Made by a program: the position numbers and the translations under genes
Assembly (NCBI RefSeq): GCF_016097555.1
Contig: NC_054706.1
Coordinates: 26,885,029 to 26,949,028 of the forward strand
Direction: 5' to 3'
Source of the DNA: Gigantopelta aegis
Lineage: Eukaryota > Mollusca > Gastropoda > Neomphalida > Peltospiridae
Length of the DNA stretch: 64,000 bases
Part shown: piece by piece, positions 22,826-34,500 of the stretch
Layout of the letters: every line of letters begins with the position of its first letter
Numbering within the stretch: the stretch's first letter is position 1
The notes under the pieces: model-generated
Seen by the model: only the letters and a program-made list of their open reading frames with translations
Database searches by the model: none
What the model was told of the DNA's origin: nothing

Positions 22826-23833
22826 TTATGTCTTGAAAAACTGTAGCAAGAGACCGAATATGTAGACCTCATCGATGGAGATAAACGGAGCCATGAATGA
22901 TGCCTCGTACATCTTCGGTATGACGTCATTTGTGAAAATCGTCGCATATCCGGTGCAGAAATCTGGAAAGTGTTTCTGACCAGGAAAGACGTCCTTCGAA
23001 ACGAACCATATACTCTGTGGGTCTCTAATAATCACGCTTGTTCCACTGGTCTTGAAGTGACAAGCAACTGTTGTGTTTCTGGATGATAACATTGGAAGAA
23101 TATCCTCAACTACTTTGAACACATTGACAAAGATATCATCATCGGCTTTGATGACGTATTTTGCATGTATACGGTAATCATTGATCCATTTTAAACACGT
23201 CAGAGCTTTCATTGACAGATTTTGGAAACTGTCTATAAAATCTCCTTGGACTATATCACCGTACGACGCTGCCTCGTTGAGAATTTTTATCTGATCGTGA
23301 GATGAACTTGGCTTTCCCATAATGAAAATGGTCCTAATAGTCAAATTGTGGAATGTGTTTTTACCAGCCCAAGTCTCTCGCAGTATTCTCCGCCTTTGAA
23401 AATTATTCCAAGCACTGTTGAAATATATTAATAAGTCCACCGATTTTCCTTTACAGACATCTTCGCTGGATATCAGAAATTTGCGTAAATGTGGATGACG
23501 TTTTTTAGACTTATGGCCCATAGGTATAAATCTGCTGTCAAACAAGCGTCTAATTTCCTTGTCTTTAACTACTGGCGAAATAGTAGTGGTAGTGGTGGGT
23601 GGCGTCGACGTTGATGTCGTGTTGTGTACTGAGATGAAATGTTTATTCTCAAGGACATTTCTGATAGCGAATAGTTGAAGTTTTGTCCGCGATTGCCACT
23701 CGTACATTGACGTCTCACGCGTAAGGATCAGTGATATAATAGAACTAAATATCACGGAAACAACCAGAAAGCGTCTGATTTTCCTGCAAGCTAACAGTGA
23801 TGTTATAGTTCTGCTACACTTCCTCCAATACAT
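22826..23833 (-). CDS. Beta-1,3-galactosyl/N-acetylglucosaminyltransferase-like protein (GT31)
   Basis: 335 codons in one exon, typical of GT31 enzymes, which transfer galactose or GlcNAc in beta-1,3 linkage in the Golgi lumen. Residues about 22-38 (FLVVSVIFSSIISLILT) form a type II signal anchor. A Ser/Thr/Pro stem follows to about 120. The catalytic part shows NFQRRRILRETWAG (144-157), IFIMGKPS (169-176), the metal-binding DDD at 231-233 in KYVIKADDDIFVNV, and CTGYATIFTND near 293-303. The usual late EDVYVG is replaced by DEVYIFG at 321-327, and the protein stops eight residues later, about 40-70 residues short of the family. It may be 3'-truncated, spliced onward, or a recent pseudogene. 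It is the only long host-type frame in the left half. Confidence 0.8.
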   Translation of the reverse strand: MYWRKCSRTITSLLACRKIRRFLVVSVIFSSIISLILTRETSMYEWQSRTKLQLFAIRNVLENKHFISVHNTTSTSTPPTTTTTISPVVKDKEIRRLFDSRFIPMGHKSKKRHPHLRKFLISSEDVCKGKSVDLLIYFNSAWNNFQRRRILRETWAGKNTFHNLTIRTIFIMGKPSSSHDQIKILNEAASYGDIVQGDFIDSFQNLSMKALTCLKWINDYRIHAKYVIKADDDIFVNVFKVVEDILPMLSSRNTTVACHFKTSGTSVIIRDPQSIWFVSKDVFPGQKHFPDFCTGYATIFTNDVIPKMYEASFMAPFISIDEVYIFGLLLQFFKT

Positions 23834-24011
23834 TCCTGCAATCTGAGACTATGTCACTCTTGTTGACCAAAACCCAACATCCTTTTTAAAACAGTTTTGC
23901 AATGAGTGTGCTAATCTAATCCTTATCTGGCCAAGCCCTAAGTCTACTTCTCAAATCAATTTATACTTATCCTGTTATAAAAAGTAGTTAGAAATTGCAT
24001 TTAGATGGTGC

Positions 24012-24408
24012 TACGTTTGTCGTTAGTTTTTGTTATGTTTTGTATTATTGGTTTAGTTAGCACCTGAAAGGTACCATGTTTGTCTGAGCTGTGAACACTG
24101 CTGTGTTAGGTGATAGGGATTTTCTGGATATTAATTTATGGGATAAGGATAGATTTAATTTATAATTAAAACTCGAGTATTAGTAATTTAGGGGAGTGGT
24201 TGTATTTTAATAGCTAAAATCAACCTAATTCGTTATAATTGTATGTGTCTGTTATTTTGTGGTAATTGTAAATAAACGTTGATGTTGTAGGTAATAATTA
24301 GTTATCATTATAGTAAACAGCTACCTTGAAAGCCAGATCAGATATATCGAATCTGTGCACCTAATTAACGGCATGTTCCAGAATTTAAGGGCGCCCGTTA
24401 CAAATATA
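24012..24408 (+). mobile_element. LTR fragment of the element at 39761-43482
   Basis: Matches the 3' portion of both LTRs of that element and ends GGGCGCCCGTTACA. It lacks the 5' part of the LTR. It marks the left end of duplicated block A. Confidence 0.8.
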
Positions 24409-24879
24409 CATGCCCAGATAATATAATAAGGAATTTAACTAAACATTAACAGAATAAAATGGAGTTACAGCATTTTGTCCCTCCGCAAAAATCCAAAGTT
24501 GTAAAAAACAACAACACAACAACAACACAAACCCTCGGCCATCCACGATAACCAAATTTAGTGTTCGAGATTTTGGACTACCTGATTTGTGAGTTCTGTG
24601 ATTTTAGATGGGACAGTCAACTTAATCAGTAGTATTACAGAATTATTTACAGTAATTTTCCCCAGAAATATCATAACATGGGTCATAATCCACTGCCTGC
24701 TAATAACACAATACCCACATTTTCTCCATACCATTAAACAAAGATTAATATTAGGAGATGCCACGACGCTTCAGATTGGTGAAAAAAAGCATCACAATAC
24801 CCTGTGATGTTAGTAACACCGGTACAATTGCCGCAAAACAGAAATCACAGGTCGGGGCAACTAAACGAAAGGCCAAGAA

Positions 24880-26081
24880 AAGAAAGAAGTGTTTTATTTA
24901 AAGCCGCACACCCTAGTTCCATCCAGCGAAAATAAATTATAATTTGGTTAATCTACAAACCTGTAACACACTTAGATCACGTTTTTATCAAATGGAATGA
25001 AAAAGCAGGTTTTATATCGATAAATACCATGGGAATCCCCATGTCCCAATTGCTTGAAATAATTTTGAAAGTTTGTATTCTGATGTCACCGGTAGATGTC
25101 GCTCGAAGCACAACAATGCCTACGTCACGACAAATTTCACAGACTTGGGGTGCGTTCTTTTCACCTCTCCTGGACATGTTCCAACTGTTCTGTCCTGGTT
25201 GTATCCCCTCTCCAGATATCGTAGGACTTAGCAAAATTATTGGTTTTAAGGGTTTGTAACGTTTTGTATTGAGATACTTGCTTGTCTGAACTTTATTGTT
25301 ACTGAAAATGTTCACGAACTGTGAAGAAAAATCTCACAAATGAACAACAACAAATCGGATGTTGATTGCGCGAACCGTGCACGAGAAAACAAACCGAACC
25401 AAAATGATAACGGTCACGTGGTATACCAACGTCTGTGACATTGAAATGGAAATATCCCGTCTAAAAATAGATTAGACCTTGTCTGCTCAACGTTTTTTTC
25501 TCAAACGTGCGTCCGTTTTTCAGAAATGCGAAAAATGCATTTTGTGGTATTACAAACACCAGGATTACCAAAAAACACTTCAGGTGAATGGAAATGTATA
25601 TTCTAAATAATAAACGGTAAGTAAAGTGCAATTTTATTTGTGAAAAAATGGGTTTAATAGCGAAAAACAACGCCGTAATGGTTAACAACTAGCCGTAACT
25701 AGGGTGTGTCCCTTTAACGACGCACTCAACACATTTTATTTACGGTTATATGGCGTCAGACATATGGTTAATGACCACACAGATTTTGAGAGGAAACCCG
25801 CTGTCGCCACTCTATGGGCTACTCTTTCCGATTAGCAGAAAGTGCTCTTTTATTTGCGCTTCCCACAGGCAGGATAGCACAAACCATGGTCTTTGAACCA
25901 GTTATGGATCACTGGTCGGTGCAAGTGGTTTACACATACCCACTGAGCCTTGCGGAGCACTCACTCAGGGTTTGGAGTCGGTATCTCGATTAAAAATTCC
26001 ATGCCTCGACTGGGATCCGAACCCAGTACCTACCAGCCTGTAGACCGATGGCCTAACCACGACGCCACCGAGGCCGGTACG
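24880..26081 (-). mobile_element. SINE (type 2) split by a TTAA MITE
   Basis: The SINE tail begins at about 24885 (GAAGTGTTTTATTTAA), is interrupted by the MITE at 24898-25717, and resumes CGACGCACTCAACAC at 25718. It runs to the head ACCGAGGCCGG (minus-strand start near 26081). Copy B lacks it. The flanks AACGAAAGGCCAA and TACGAATAGACCAA look like a diverged target duplication. Confidence 0.85.
24898..25717. mobile_element. TTAA-flanked MITE nested in a SINE tail
   Basis: TTAA lies at 24898-24901 and 25714-25717. Inside them, AGCCGCACACCCTAGTT on the left matches AGGGACACACCCTAGTT read from the right. TTAA duplications are the hallmark of piggyBac-type transposition. There is no coding capacity. 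An internal 60-bp stretch (about 25149-25205) matches the left end of the MITE at 52108. Confidence 0.85.
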
Positions 26082-26149
26082 AATAGACCAATGAACTAAC
26101 TAAACAGTAATTTTATCATTTCAGGTTACCGCTGTTTCACGGACAAATG

Positions 26150-26265
26150 ATGATACTATATACCAATGGGCTCTGGGTGGGAGCCGATACTGGGCTACGA
26201 ACCATGTACCTACCAGCCTTATGTCCAACGGCTCAACCACGACGCCACCGAGGCTGGATTCATCA
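26150..26265 (-). mobile_element. SINE head fragment, shared by both duplicated blocks
   Basis: Contains CCACGACGCCACCGAGGCTGG and GGGCTACGAACCATGTACC. The same fragment is at about 48640-48745 in copy B, so it predates the duplication. Confidence 0.7.
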
Positions 26266-26318
26266 TTCAACGCAAAAATCAACGGACTGATACGGTACTT
26301 TTTTCTGTTCTGAAACTA

Positions 26319-27027
26319 AAGTACTAATCAAAATTATACCCAGGTGATGTTCCAGTCTTATATATTATTTATGAAAATCTCTGGAATAAAAACCATAAAA
26401 ATGTGTCAGTATTATTATAACCTGTTATGGTATTCAAATAACCGGTACAAAAAAATGACAATAAATCACCTATTACAGATAGAAATATGAGATGTATTTA
26501 CAATTTTGCTGCAAAACATATGTAATTTGAAACGGACTATAACACCCAGGTCGATATTGATTAAACCTGACAGGTGAAATCACAAGTACTAAGTGTAAGA
26601 ATACATAGCAGTCCAGCATATTAAATCAAATAACTAAAATAATTATATAAATTTGCTAACAACAAAATGACTTCTGTTGTATCCATATAATCAATGTGCT
26701 AATAAATAATTTGTTCAAATCTTAATCTGACAAAGCAGTATATTGAACTTATGTATTGGAAAGGACAGGTGTATTATTTCTGCTATCAATATCAAGCTGG
26801 GTGTTATAGTCTGTTTCAAATTACATATCTTTTGCAGTAAAATTGTAAATACATCTCATATTTCTATCTATAACAGGTCATTTATAGTAATTTTTTGTAC
26901 CGGTTGTTTTGAATACCGTAACAGGTCATGATAATACTGACATATTTTTATGGTTTTTATTCCAGGGATTTTCATAAATAATATATAAGACTGGAAAATC
27001 ACCTGAGTATAATTTTGATTAGTACTT
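26319..27027. mobile_element. Foldback element, long inverted repeats, TA target duplication
   Basis: Starts AAGTACTAATCAAAATT and ends in its complement. The arms are about 245 bp each (26319-26563 and 26785-27027) with small differences. TA flanks both sides, and copy B shows the intact empty site (GAAACTAATCCCTGATG) at 48798. It has no ORF, so it depends on a transposase encoded elsewhere. It is related to the element at 56190-57202. Confidence 0.9.
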
Positions 27028-27647
27028 TAATCCCTGATGTAGCGCGTTAACTATTACGTAACTACTTGCTCACCAGAGGGCGGATTCAGTGAGATGGATC
27101 AAAATGGCTGCGCCCGTTTTATATAAGTACCGTCACATTTGAACCGTATTATTAATTAATATACCAATATATATGTTGATATTAAGCAATAATGTGCATT
27201 AAATATCGTTGATTATGCATAACAGTCCTAGGGTCTTCCCCAATCATCCCATTAATACAGCAAAGTAAGAGAAGACAACCACTGGTGAAGAGTTCTCTCG
27301 TCTTTTTCACTCTGTCTTGTACTGAAATAAAGGTAAACAATAGTATATGTTGACACCAGAGTGCATTGTTTGATCATTGACTATTAGCTACATTAGCCAC
27401 AAGAAGTTAAGGGCCAGCAACAGCAACGGTAACAACAACAATAAAAACAACAGCAACAATAACGACTGAAACACTACTTACCTTTACGTGAAACGTCAGG
27501 TTAAAGACACACTAGTGAAAACGTGGAGAGGAAAACAAGAGACAACGTGTTCTATCGATTATATGGAAATACAACTCAGACACCTATGCAACGTTTGATT
27601 TTAAAATATACTGTGAAGTGTTTCAAGTGTATATATATATATATATA

Positions 27648-29249
27648 CTACTCAAAAGAATTTAAGGGTCAGACGATATTTTCGACATTATTTTCTGAAT
27701 GTCAATTATATTAGCTAGACCATAATGTCACGCATGGTATTGTTCCATTTTGACGAAAGTGGGTCTAAGCAACCCATAAATGAATTAAAATCCACTGTCA
27801 TTGACACTGTCGACTAGTTCTAATGACGAAAACATGCTTACATTTGCACGTAAATTAGGGCGAAAGCGAAAGGTCTGCTAAGTGCCCATAACTTGCTTTT
27901 TCACAAAGCGCTTCATTTGCACGCTTTGCACGTGTATTCCATGTTCCCAATGCTGAATTTCCGTATAATTGGAGCTTGCGTTCGTGTACGGTGCACACTC
28001 CAAATTCGACAATGGTACGACTTCAACTGACTATCGAAGATCGAGGAAGGGCTATTGCTTGGCTTCAGGATGGCAATACGCAAAGAAATGTTGCTCTGAG
28101 ACTTGGTGTCAGTCAGAGTGTCGTTGGCCGACTGTGGCAACGGTACCAAGCAACGAATTCTGTTCGAAATCGTCCACGTTCGGGAAGACCCCGAAGCACT
28201 ACAAATAGAGAGGACCGCTACATCACCAATATGGCTCTACGTCAACGCACAACCACTGCACGCCGATTACGTGACAATCTGCAGACTGCGACTGGAACTC
28301 GAGTGTCTGATCAAACCATACGCAATCGTCTGAGAGCCAATAATCTACGCTGCCGTCGCCAGGCTGTTCGACCACCACTCCTACCACGTCACAGAACGGC
28401 CAGACGTCACTGGTGCACGCTTCATCTGCGGTGGCAACATGTTCAGTGGGGTCGAGTGATGTTCACTGATGAGTCCAGGTTTAGTCTCCAGTTCAACGAC
28501 GGTCGGGTTCGTGTCTACAGACGTCCTGGGGAGCGCTTCGCTGACGTTAACGTTAGACAACGTCACCGGTTCGGTGGTGGCAGCGTCATGGTGTGGGGCG
28601 GCATCTCTATCCACCACAGGACCCCCCCTCTATGTGGTGGATGGCAATCTGAATGGAATCCGCTATCTGAATGAGATTATCCGGCCGTTGGTTCTCCCAG
28701 GCCTTCAGCAGATTGGCGGCGGGGCAGTTCTGCATGATGACAATGCCAGACCCCACCGCGCCAGGGTGGTAACGGACTTTCTCAGACAACAAGGTATCGC
28801 CAGGATGGATTGGCCAGCCTATTCGCCTGACTTGGCCCCAATAGAGAACGCTTGGGACGAATTACGCAGGAGAGTTCGGGATAACCATGCCCCTCCGGCC
28901 AACCTTCGTGATCTGGGTCAACTTCTTATGGCAGAGTGGCAGGCCATTCCCCAAGAGTTCTTCAGACGTCTTATCAACAGCATGAGGCAACGATGTGTCG
29001 AGTGTATTCGCGCCAGGGGTGGATTAACACACTATTAAACGAATGTTCTAATGTGTAAAATCCATGTTTGACAACCTTCAACTTTGACAGCATGTCATGT
29101 GACTTTCTTGTATACAGTGACGTTTATTTGTGGTTTTTTGTAAATATGGAACAATAAATAAAAATTTTGGTGTAGTTTACATCATCAATCTAATACACTC
29201 TGAAAATTATTTGGTTATCAATTTTTGACCCTTAAATTCTTTTGAGTAG
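27648..29249 (+). mobile_element. Tc1/mariner transposon, near-complete
   Basis: The ends are CTACTCAAAAGAATTTAAGG on the left and its complement at the right, flanked by TA. It is 1602 bp with a single transposase gene. It is inserted in a TA run of block A and is absent from block B. Confidence 0.93.
28012..29038 (+). pseudogene. Tc1-family transposase (DD34E) with one frameshift
   Basis: About 340 codons, the normal Tc1 length. N-terminal paired helix-turn-helix DNA-binding motifs (RGRAIAWLQDGNTQRNVALR and SVVGRLWQRYQ) are followed by the linker RPRSGRPRST. The catalytic region has FTDESRF (first Asp), VMVWGGIS, LHDDNARPHRA (second Asp) and SPDLAPIENAWDELRRR, with 34 residues between the second Asp and the Glu. 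The frame changes at a C7 run at about 28622-28628. Otherwise the two parts join cleanly, and all catalytic residues remain. The frameshift could also be a homopolymer sequencing error. Confidence 0.92.
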
Positions 29250-29270
29250 TATATTATATATATGTAACGG

Positions 29271-29574
29271 GGTAGAATTATTTGACACTGTATGTGTGTA
29301 TGTTTTATTTTATTAGCTAGTTATTTTATAATATTTTATTAATTGGTTATTTCGTTTGGTTTTAGGATATTCGTCGTAGAGAATACCCTATAAGACAACG
29401 CCCTAACCTTTCTTTCCCGTCAAACTAGTTTAGCCAATGATATTTTATTCTGGTGTCATGTGATCGTTGGTCACGGCTAGTCCGTGCACATTCACACTGA
29501 ACAACAAGCCATCAACATCAACGTATTATTGAGCTATTTCCGTTATATTTTCATCTTTTTTACGACGGTTACAC
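29271..29574 (+). mobile_element. Possible solo LTR
   Basis: Bounded by TGTAACGGGG and GACGGTTACA, a TG...CA pair with inverted TGTAAC ends as in many LTRs. No coding part or convincing target duplication is seen, so the assignment is tentative. Confidence 0.35.
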
Positions 29575-30847
29575 AGGTTTGGGTAACATGCATGTATACA
29601 TTTATATAATTGTTGTGCTCATTATTTCCATTATGATTTAAATATTAACTATTTGTAGATATAAAATCATAATAATCTGTACTAACTATAGGTACACATA
29701 AAATGATAAATGTAGCTGAGACTATAGAAAAGGGTAATGTTTATAAGTATTTAAAAGTATATTCAAAGTATTTTAAATATATATTCTTAATTTACTAACT
29801 GTAAATAAAATATAATAATTACAAGGGTAATTATGTTGTATACAATAACGATAAATATATAGGTATAATTGTCGGGCATTTAACCATTATATATTTTAGC
29901 TTATATTATGTTTGTTTATAGGATAACGAGTTGACTAGATATCAACTACAGTAGGTAGCAACCAGTTCGGTCCATAGCCCACAGCCAAGGTGTGTAGCTA
30001 ATCTATTTATAGGTGTTTGTGTGTGTTTAGTCATGCACATTTCGTATTAGGAACGCACTTTTTGTGTGTTGTAGGTTTCACAAGCGTGTTGGCCAGCACT
30101 TGTCATTTTGTAAGACTGTTCGATGAGCCAGTAGTGTGATTATGCTATATTACATCAGTGGGCCATGTCCACGGATGAGGTTTTGGATGTATATACATGT
30201 TTATTTTGATAACGTATAACTGTTAAGTAATATATAAATTGATATGCTTGACAATGCGTATTTTGTCAAGTTGTGAGATGTAGAATAGTATAACATTTGA
30301 ATTGTATGATGACACGTTGTTTTATCAATTATATTATATTGTATTATATTATTGTATTGTATTATTGCATTGTATTGTATTGTATTACACTATATTACAC
30401 TTAACACTACACTACACGACACATTACACTACACTACACATTACACACTACACATTACACATTACACTACATTACACATTACATTATTTTAATATACTAT
30501 TTTCAGGACCTTTATATGTCCTTACATCAAAATAAAGTTATGCCTAACGTTTTTTGTTTTCTGAACGCTGGACAGCTTTCAGTGTCAAATTGCCATTGAA
30601 ATGTTTTTTATTTGATGACTATGAATGCATACGTCAATCATGGAGTGTCACCCATGTACGTTTGCTTAAATGTCAATAAACCTAGTGTCGAGACCTCGAC
30701 TAATTTACATCTAATTTGCAAAGTTATCAAATTCTTAAAGTATGTGATCTAAAAAATACCACAAACTTTGATTGCACTGAAAATGTAAGATATTATATGA
30801 TATATATTTATATTATATTATATTATATTATATTATATTATTATTAT

Positions 30848-30888
<41 letters not shown>

Positions 30889-31084
30889 GTATATATTATA
30901 AATAATAATAATATAATATAATATAATATAATATAATATAATATAAATCAATCAATCGCATACGCACACGCACACGCACACGCAAACTTACACAAACAGA
31001 TGCGAAAAGACACATGCACACATACACTCACCAAACACACACACACCACACACAAACACATAATTCCATACACCACACACACGC
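29575..31084. repeat. AT-rich stretch with TTGTA/ACACT repeats and a long TA palindrome
   Basis: No gene. (TTGTA)n and (ACACT)n tracts lie at about 30330-30485. At about 30820-30950, a (TATTA)n arm, TATTATTATTTATAATA, a (TA)n centre and the complementary arm form a roughly 130-bp palindrome. CA-rich microsatellites lie at 30960-31110. Confidence 0.7.
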
Positions 31085-31455
31085 ATGCACCACACACACA
31101 CACACACCACCACCACCACCACCACCACAAACAACAAAACCACTACAAAATACAAAAACCACGAACAAAAGAAAACTAAAGAACAACAGCCCCCTTACCC
31201 CAAAGCATTTCTCGACCTCTGAACATATCGTAAAGGGATTGTCCTGTGTTTTCACCCACTGTGAAATGTTTCCCACTAGCAGAGCCTTTTTGGCCACTAC
31301 AATTACATAGTAAGTACAGGTTTCTCTTCAGAATATCAGTGTCTGTATATCCAGTGTATTTGCAGGTGTCTGCTAATGGCTGCAGGGGACAGTTTGTTTT
31401 TAATTTTACTTCGTAATTCATGTATATATTTGTTTGGTACGTACAGAGTTATTAG

Positions 31456-32343
31456 AAGATACAATATATTATATCCCTCAATCAAGACAGTTAAATGTTT
31501 TCAAAATCACGCGAGAAGCTCAGCGCCTGCGCAAATCGCGTAAATTCCCAGTTCTACTGGCGTCCCGCTAATTGAAGAAAAACAAGCTGGCCATTGGGTT
31601 TGCAGTTGACCTAGATAATGTAGATAAGCGAGCATTGCGAAACTATAGCGATGTGGTGGGCATTTTATGTACCAAACAGAACTGGATCATCTATTCTAAA
31701 TGCTGAAATAATAAACATATTCCAGACACTGCAGCTTTAACAACGCTGCGGTAATCAATGATCATGTTAGTGATCTTAGTGGTCATGATAAAATTATATT
31801 TTTATTTTCCAACAATTTTATTATGCGATCTTGTGCCAAAACCTGTGCACAGATTTTAAAAGTAAGAAAAAGTTATTTATTTGTCAAGTTGTAACTATTA
31901 TATTTCATTTTTTATCTTTCATTTTAATGTTCTTTTATTTGTATAATATTATCGTCTCTCATAACTCTGTATTGAGTGGCTTTTAAAATATTATGTTAAT
32001 TGTTTTATATTTTTATATAACATGTATGTTATTTATAAAAAGGTGAGACGGGAATAAAATATTGAATTGAACATATGGTAATTGTCACATATAGTCTTAG
32101 AGAGGAAACCCGCTACTGTTTATTTTAATAAATTACTGTTTGTGACGGTAAATAAAACAACAAAATCCTTTAAAATATCCATTAAACATGATTCTATAGA
32201 ACAATTCATATTAAATTTTCCTAAAACAAAGCGTAGAAAATCATCATGGTATCAATGTTCAATCTTTTTCAAATGTGCAAACTAGAACTTTGAACAAAGT
32301 TTGTAATTTAAAAAAATACTTGGCGTGTTACCCTTCTAATATG
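31456..32343. other. No feature seen
   Basis: AT-rich noncoding sequence, with no recognised repeat apart from a possible SINE scrap near 32085-32125 (TCTTAGAGAGGAAACCCGCTAC). Confidence 0.5.
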
Positions 32344-32656
32344 GGCGGGACGTAGCTCAGTGTTAAAACACTCGCCTAATGCGCTGTCGGTCTAGGATCG
32401 ATCCACGTCGGTGGCCCATTGGGCTATTTCTCGTTACAGCCAGTGCACCACGACTGTTATATCACATGCCGTGGTATGTGCTATCCTGTCTATCGGATGG
32501 TGCATATAAAAGATCCCTTGCTATTAATGTAATAATGTAGCGGGTTTCTTTTCTAAGACTGTATGTCAGAATTACCAAATATTTGACATCCAATAGCTGA
32601 TGATTAATAAATCAATGTGCTTTAGTGGTGTTGTTAAACAAAACAAACTTTAAACC
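32344..32656 (+). mobile_element. SINE (type 1 head, GTGGTGTTGTTAAACAAAAC tail)
   Basis: Head GGGCGGGACGTAGCTCAGTG, the GGATCGATCCACGTCGGTGG region, a body with AAAGATCCCTTGCTATTAAT, and a tail ending AACAAACTTTAAA. Confidence 0.88.
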
Positions 32657-32859
32657 CTTATATGAGATTTGTTACACCTAACCACAAAAAATCCACAACA
32701 ATAATTGTTCATGATAGGTGTGTGAGGCTAGAGTCTAGGCGAATCGTCAAGTGTGGCTCATACATACATATTATGATCCATCTGGATCCAGCTCTAGCTA
32801 GTAGGCAACAGGAGCAGATGTGCTTTATGCAGTCTTTCCCTAACTTGGCCATCTGACAG

Positions 32860-33052
32860 TGGCGGATCCACAAAATCCATTTGTAGGGCGAGGGAAGGGG
32901 GGGGGGGGCAATGACATGAGGCGGAATGCCAATGGCGGAGGTTTGGAGGGGATCGTAAAAAAATTAAAATTAACATATAATAAAATTATAACTGTCGCAA
33001 AATTTAGAGGGGGGCGGGCCCTTAGGGCCACCCCCTAGATCCACCTCTGCCT
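32860..33052. mobile_element. Short MITE, hAT-like ends
   Basis: CAGTGGCGGATCCAC at the left pairs with the complement of the right end, AGGCAGAGGTGGATCTAGG. No ORF. The target duplication is not clear. Confidence 0.5.
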
Positions 33053-33224
33053 TAGTAGACTGCCCTCTCTACATGATCTTCTTCACATATATTTTTGTTC
33101 TTGCAGACTGCTTCCTTTTGATCTTATTCACATCAGTGCAAGGACTTGTTCAGCCATGGAACAGTATTATATTCTCCGATGTGTGCGCACACTTTCTACT
33201 GTGATGTCTTTTGAGCCAACAGGC

Positions 33225-33275
33225 TAGATTAAGCAATGTGCTCTAGTGGTGTCGTCAAACAAAACAAATTTTAAT
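33225..33275 (+). mobile_element. SINE tail fragment
   Basis: Only GTGCTCTAGTGGTGTCGTCA and the following AAACAAAACAAATTTTAA remain. Confidence 0.65.
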
Positions 33276-33363
33276 GCATCGGACTATCGTAACACCCCTA
33301 CTATTCACCGTTAATACACCCACCCCCTGCAAAAAAATCCTGGATTCGCGCCTGTTTCCGTTC

Positions 33364-33672
33364 GTTAAGCCGTATTTAGCTCAGTCGGTTGGGTGATCGC
33401 TCAAGACGCTTGCGTCGCAGGATCGAACCATCTCGGTGGCTCATTTAACTTTTTTTTTTCTCGTTCCAACCAGTGCACCACAACTGGACAAAGGCCATGG
33501 TATGTATTTCCTGTCTATGGAAAAGTGCATATAAAAAGATCCCTTACTGCATTAGGAAAAATATAGCGGGTTTTCTCTGAAGACTACAAGTCAGAATTGC
33601 TAAATGTGTGACATGCAACAGCCGATGATTAATTAATCAATGTGCTCCAGTGGTGTCAAAATAAACTGTAAA
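33364..33672 (+). mobile_element. SINE (type 3)
   Basis: Head GCCGTATTTAGCTCAGTCGG with CTTGCGTCGCAGGATCGAAC. The body carries TATAAAAAGATCCCTTACTG, and the tail ends in a GTGGTGTC variant. Confidence 0.82.
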
Positions 33673-33756
33673 CTCTTATACCTTAAATTGCCGTCGTTTA
33701 AAATGTGCCGATGATAACTGGTATTGTACAAGTACACTATTCATATTTCCACTGAG

Positions 33757-33975
33757 CTATTTTGCGTTCTAGCCAGTGCACCATAACCGGTATATCAAAG
33801 GCCTTGATATGTGCAAGTCTGTGGGATAGTGCATATAAAATACCCCTTGCTACTACTAGAATCCAAATGTAGCGGGTCGTCTCTCTAAGACAATAACATG
33901 TCAGAATTACCAAATGTTTGACATCCAATATTAATAAATCCATGATTAATAAATCAATTTTCTATAGTAGTGTCG
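33757..33975 (+). mobile_element. Headless SINE interrupted by a TTAA MITE
   Basis: The body starts at GAGCTATTTTGCGTTCTAGCC, and the tail ATAGTAGTGTCG stops exactly at the TTAA of the next element. AGTAAACAAACAAA beyond that MITE looks like the rest of the tail. Confidence 0.8.
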
Positions 33976-34301
33976 TTAAAGGGACATTCCTGAGTTTGCT
34001 GCATTGTAAGATATTTCCGACTAATAAAATATTTCTACGATTAAACTTACATATTAAATATATTTTCTTGTTTAGAATATCAGTGTCTGTATATTCAGTG
34101 GGTTTCTGGTCGTCTTAATATTTGTAAGAAGCCCAAACTAGGAAATAAAATGAAATTTAACCTAGTACAAACACGTTTAATATACAGCCACTAATATTTT
34201 ATGCAGAAAAATATAGTTGATATGTAATTACAGTCGTTAAAAAGTATCTTTTAGTCGATAACATCTTTAAAATCGCAGCAAACTCAGGACTGTCCCTTTA
34301 A
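33976..34301. mobile_element. TTAA MITE, 326 bp, complete
   Basis: Bounded by TTAA, with inverted ends AGGGACATTCCTGAGTTTGC and AGGGACAGTCCTGAGTTTGC. The complement arms continue through GCTGC. No ORF. It is a piggyBac-type non-autonomous element. A right-half copy is at 20706-20819, and related sequence occurs near 31225 and 49930. Confidence 0.9.
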
Positions 34302-34371
34302 GTAAACAAACAAATCGTATTCATGTCTAGGTGCGCTGTTTGTTTGTTATGTACCTATTTTTTTAACTTAT

Positions 34372-34500
34372 ACAGTCAAACTTCGTTAACTCGAAGTTGA
34401 AGGGGACGACGAAATAGTTCGAGTTTCAGGGAGTTCGAGTGTTCGAAATTCGTACAGCAGACCTCAAAGTGAAACTGCATTGCAGTATTATCATTTCGTT
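34372..34500. mobile_element. Terminal fragment of a pogo/Tigger-like MITE
   Basis: CAGTCAAACTTCGTTAACTCG followed by repeated GTTCGAG words resembles pogo-type ends. The partner end is not found and may lie in or beyond the gap at 35054. Confidence 0.4.

Larger units (their letters stand above)
24012..31455. repeat. Duplicated block, copy A (partner at 43098-50155)
   Basis: Collinear matches in the same orientation: 24012-24787 with 43098-43859, 24790-24865 with 48504-48575, 26095-26318 with 48575-48798, 27028-27620 with 48798-49705, and 31085-31455 with 49785-50155. Copy A alone carries a SINE with a nested MITE, a TA-flanked foldback element, a Tc1 transposon and about 1.8 kb of further sequence. 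Copy B alone carries the ISL2EU-like transposon and an expanded AAC repeat. The copies lie about 19 kb apart. Confidence 0.88.

Noticed and set aside
28465-28480. CTGATGAG resembling a hammerhead core
   Set aside because: No stem II, no GAAA and no pairing arms follow; it codes for the TDES motif of the Tc1 transposase.
32344-32420. tRNA-like sequences at SINE heads
   Set aside because: A and B boxes are present but no cloverleaf or discriminator; they are SINE heads, repeated many times.
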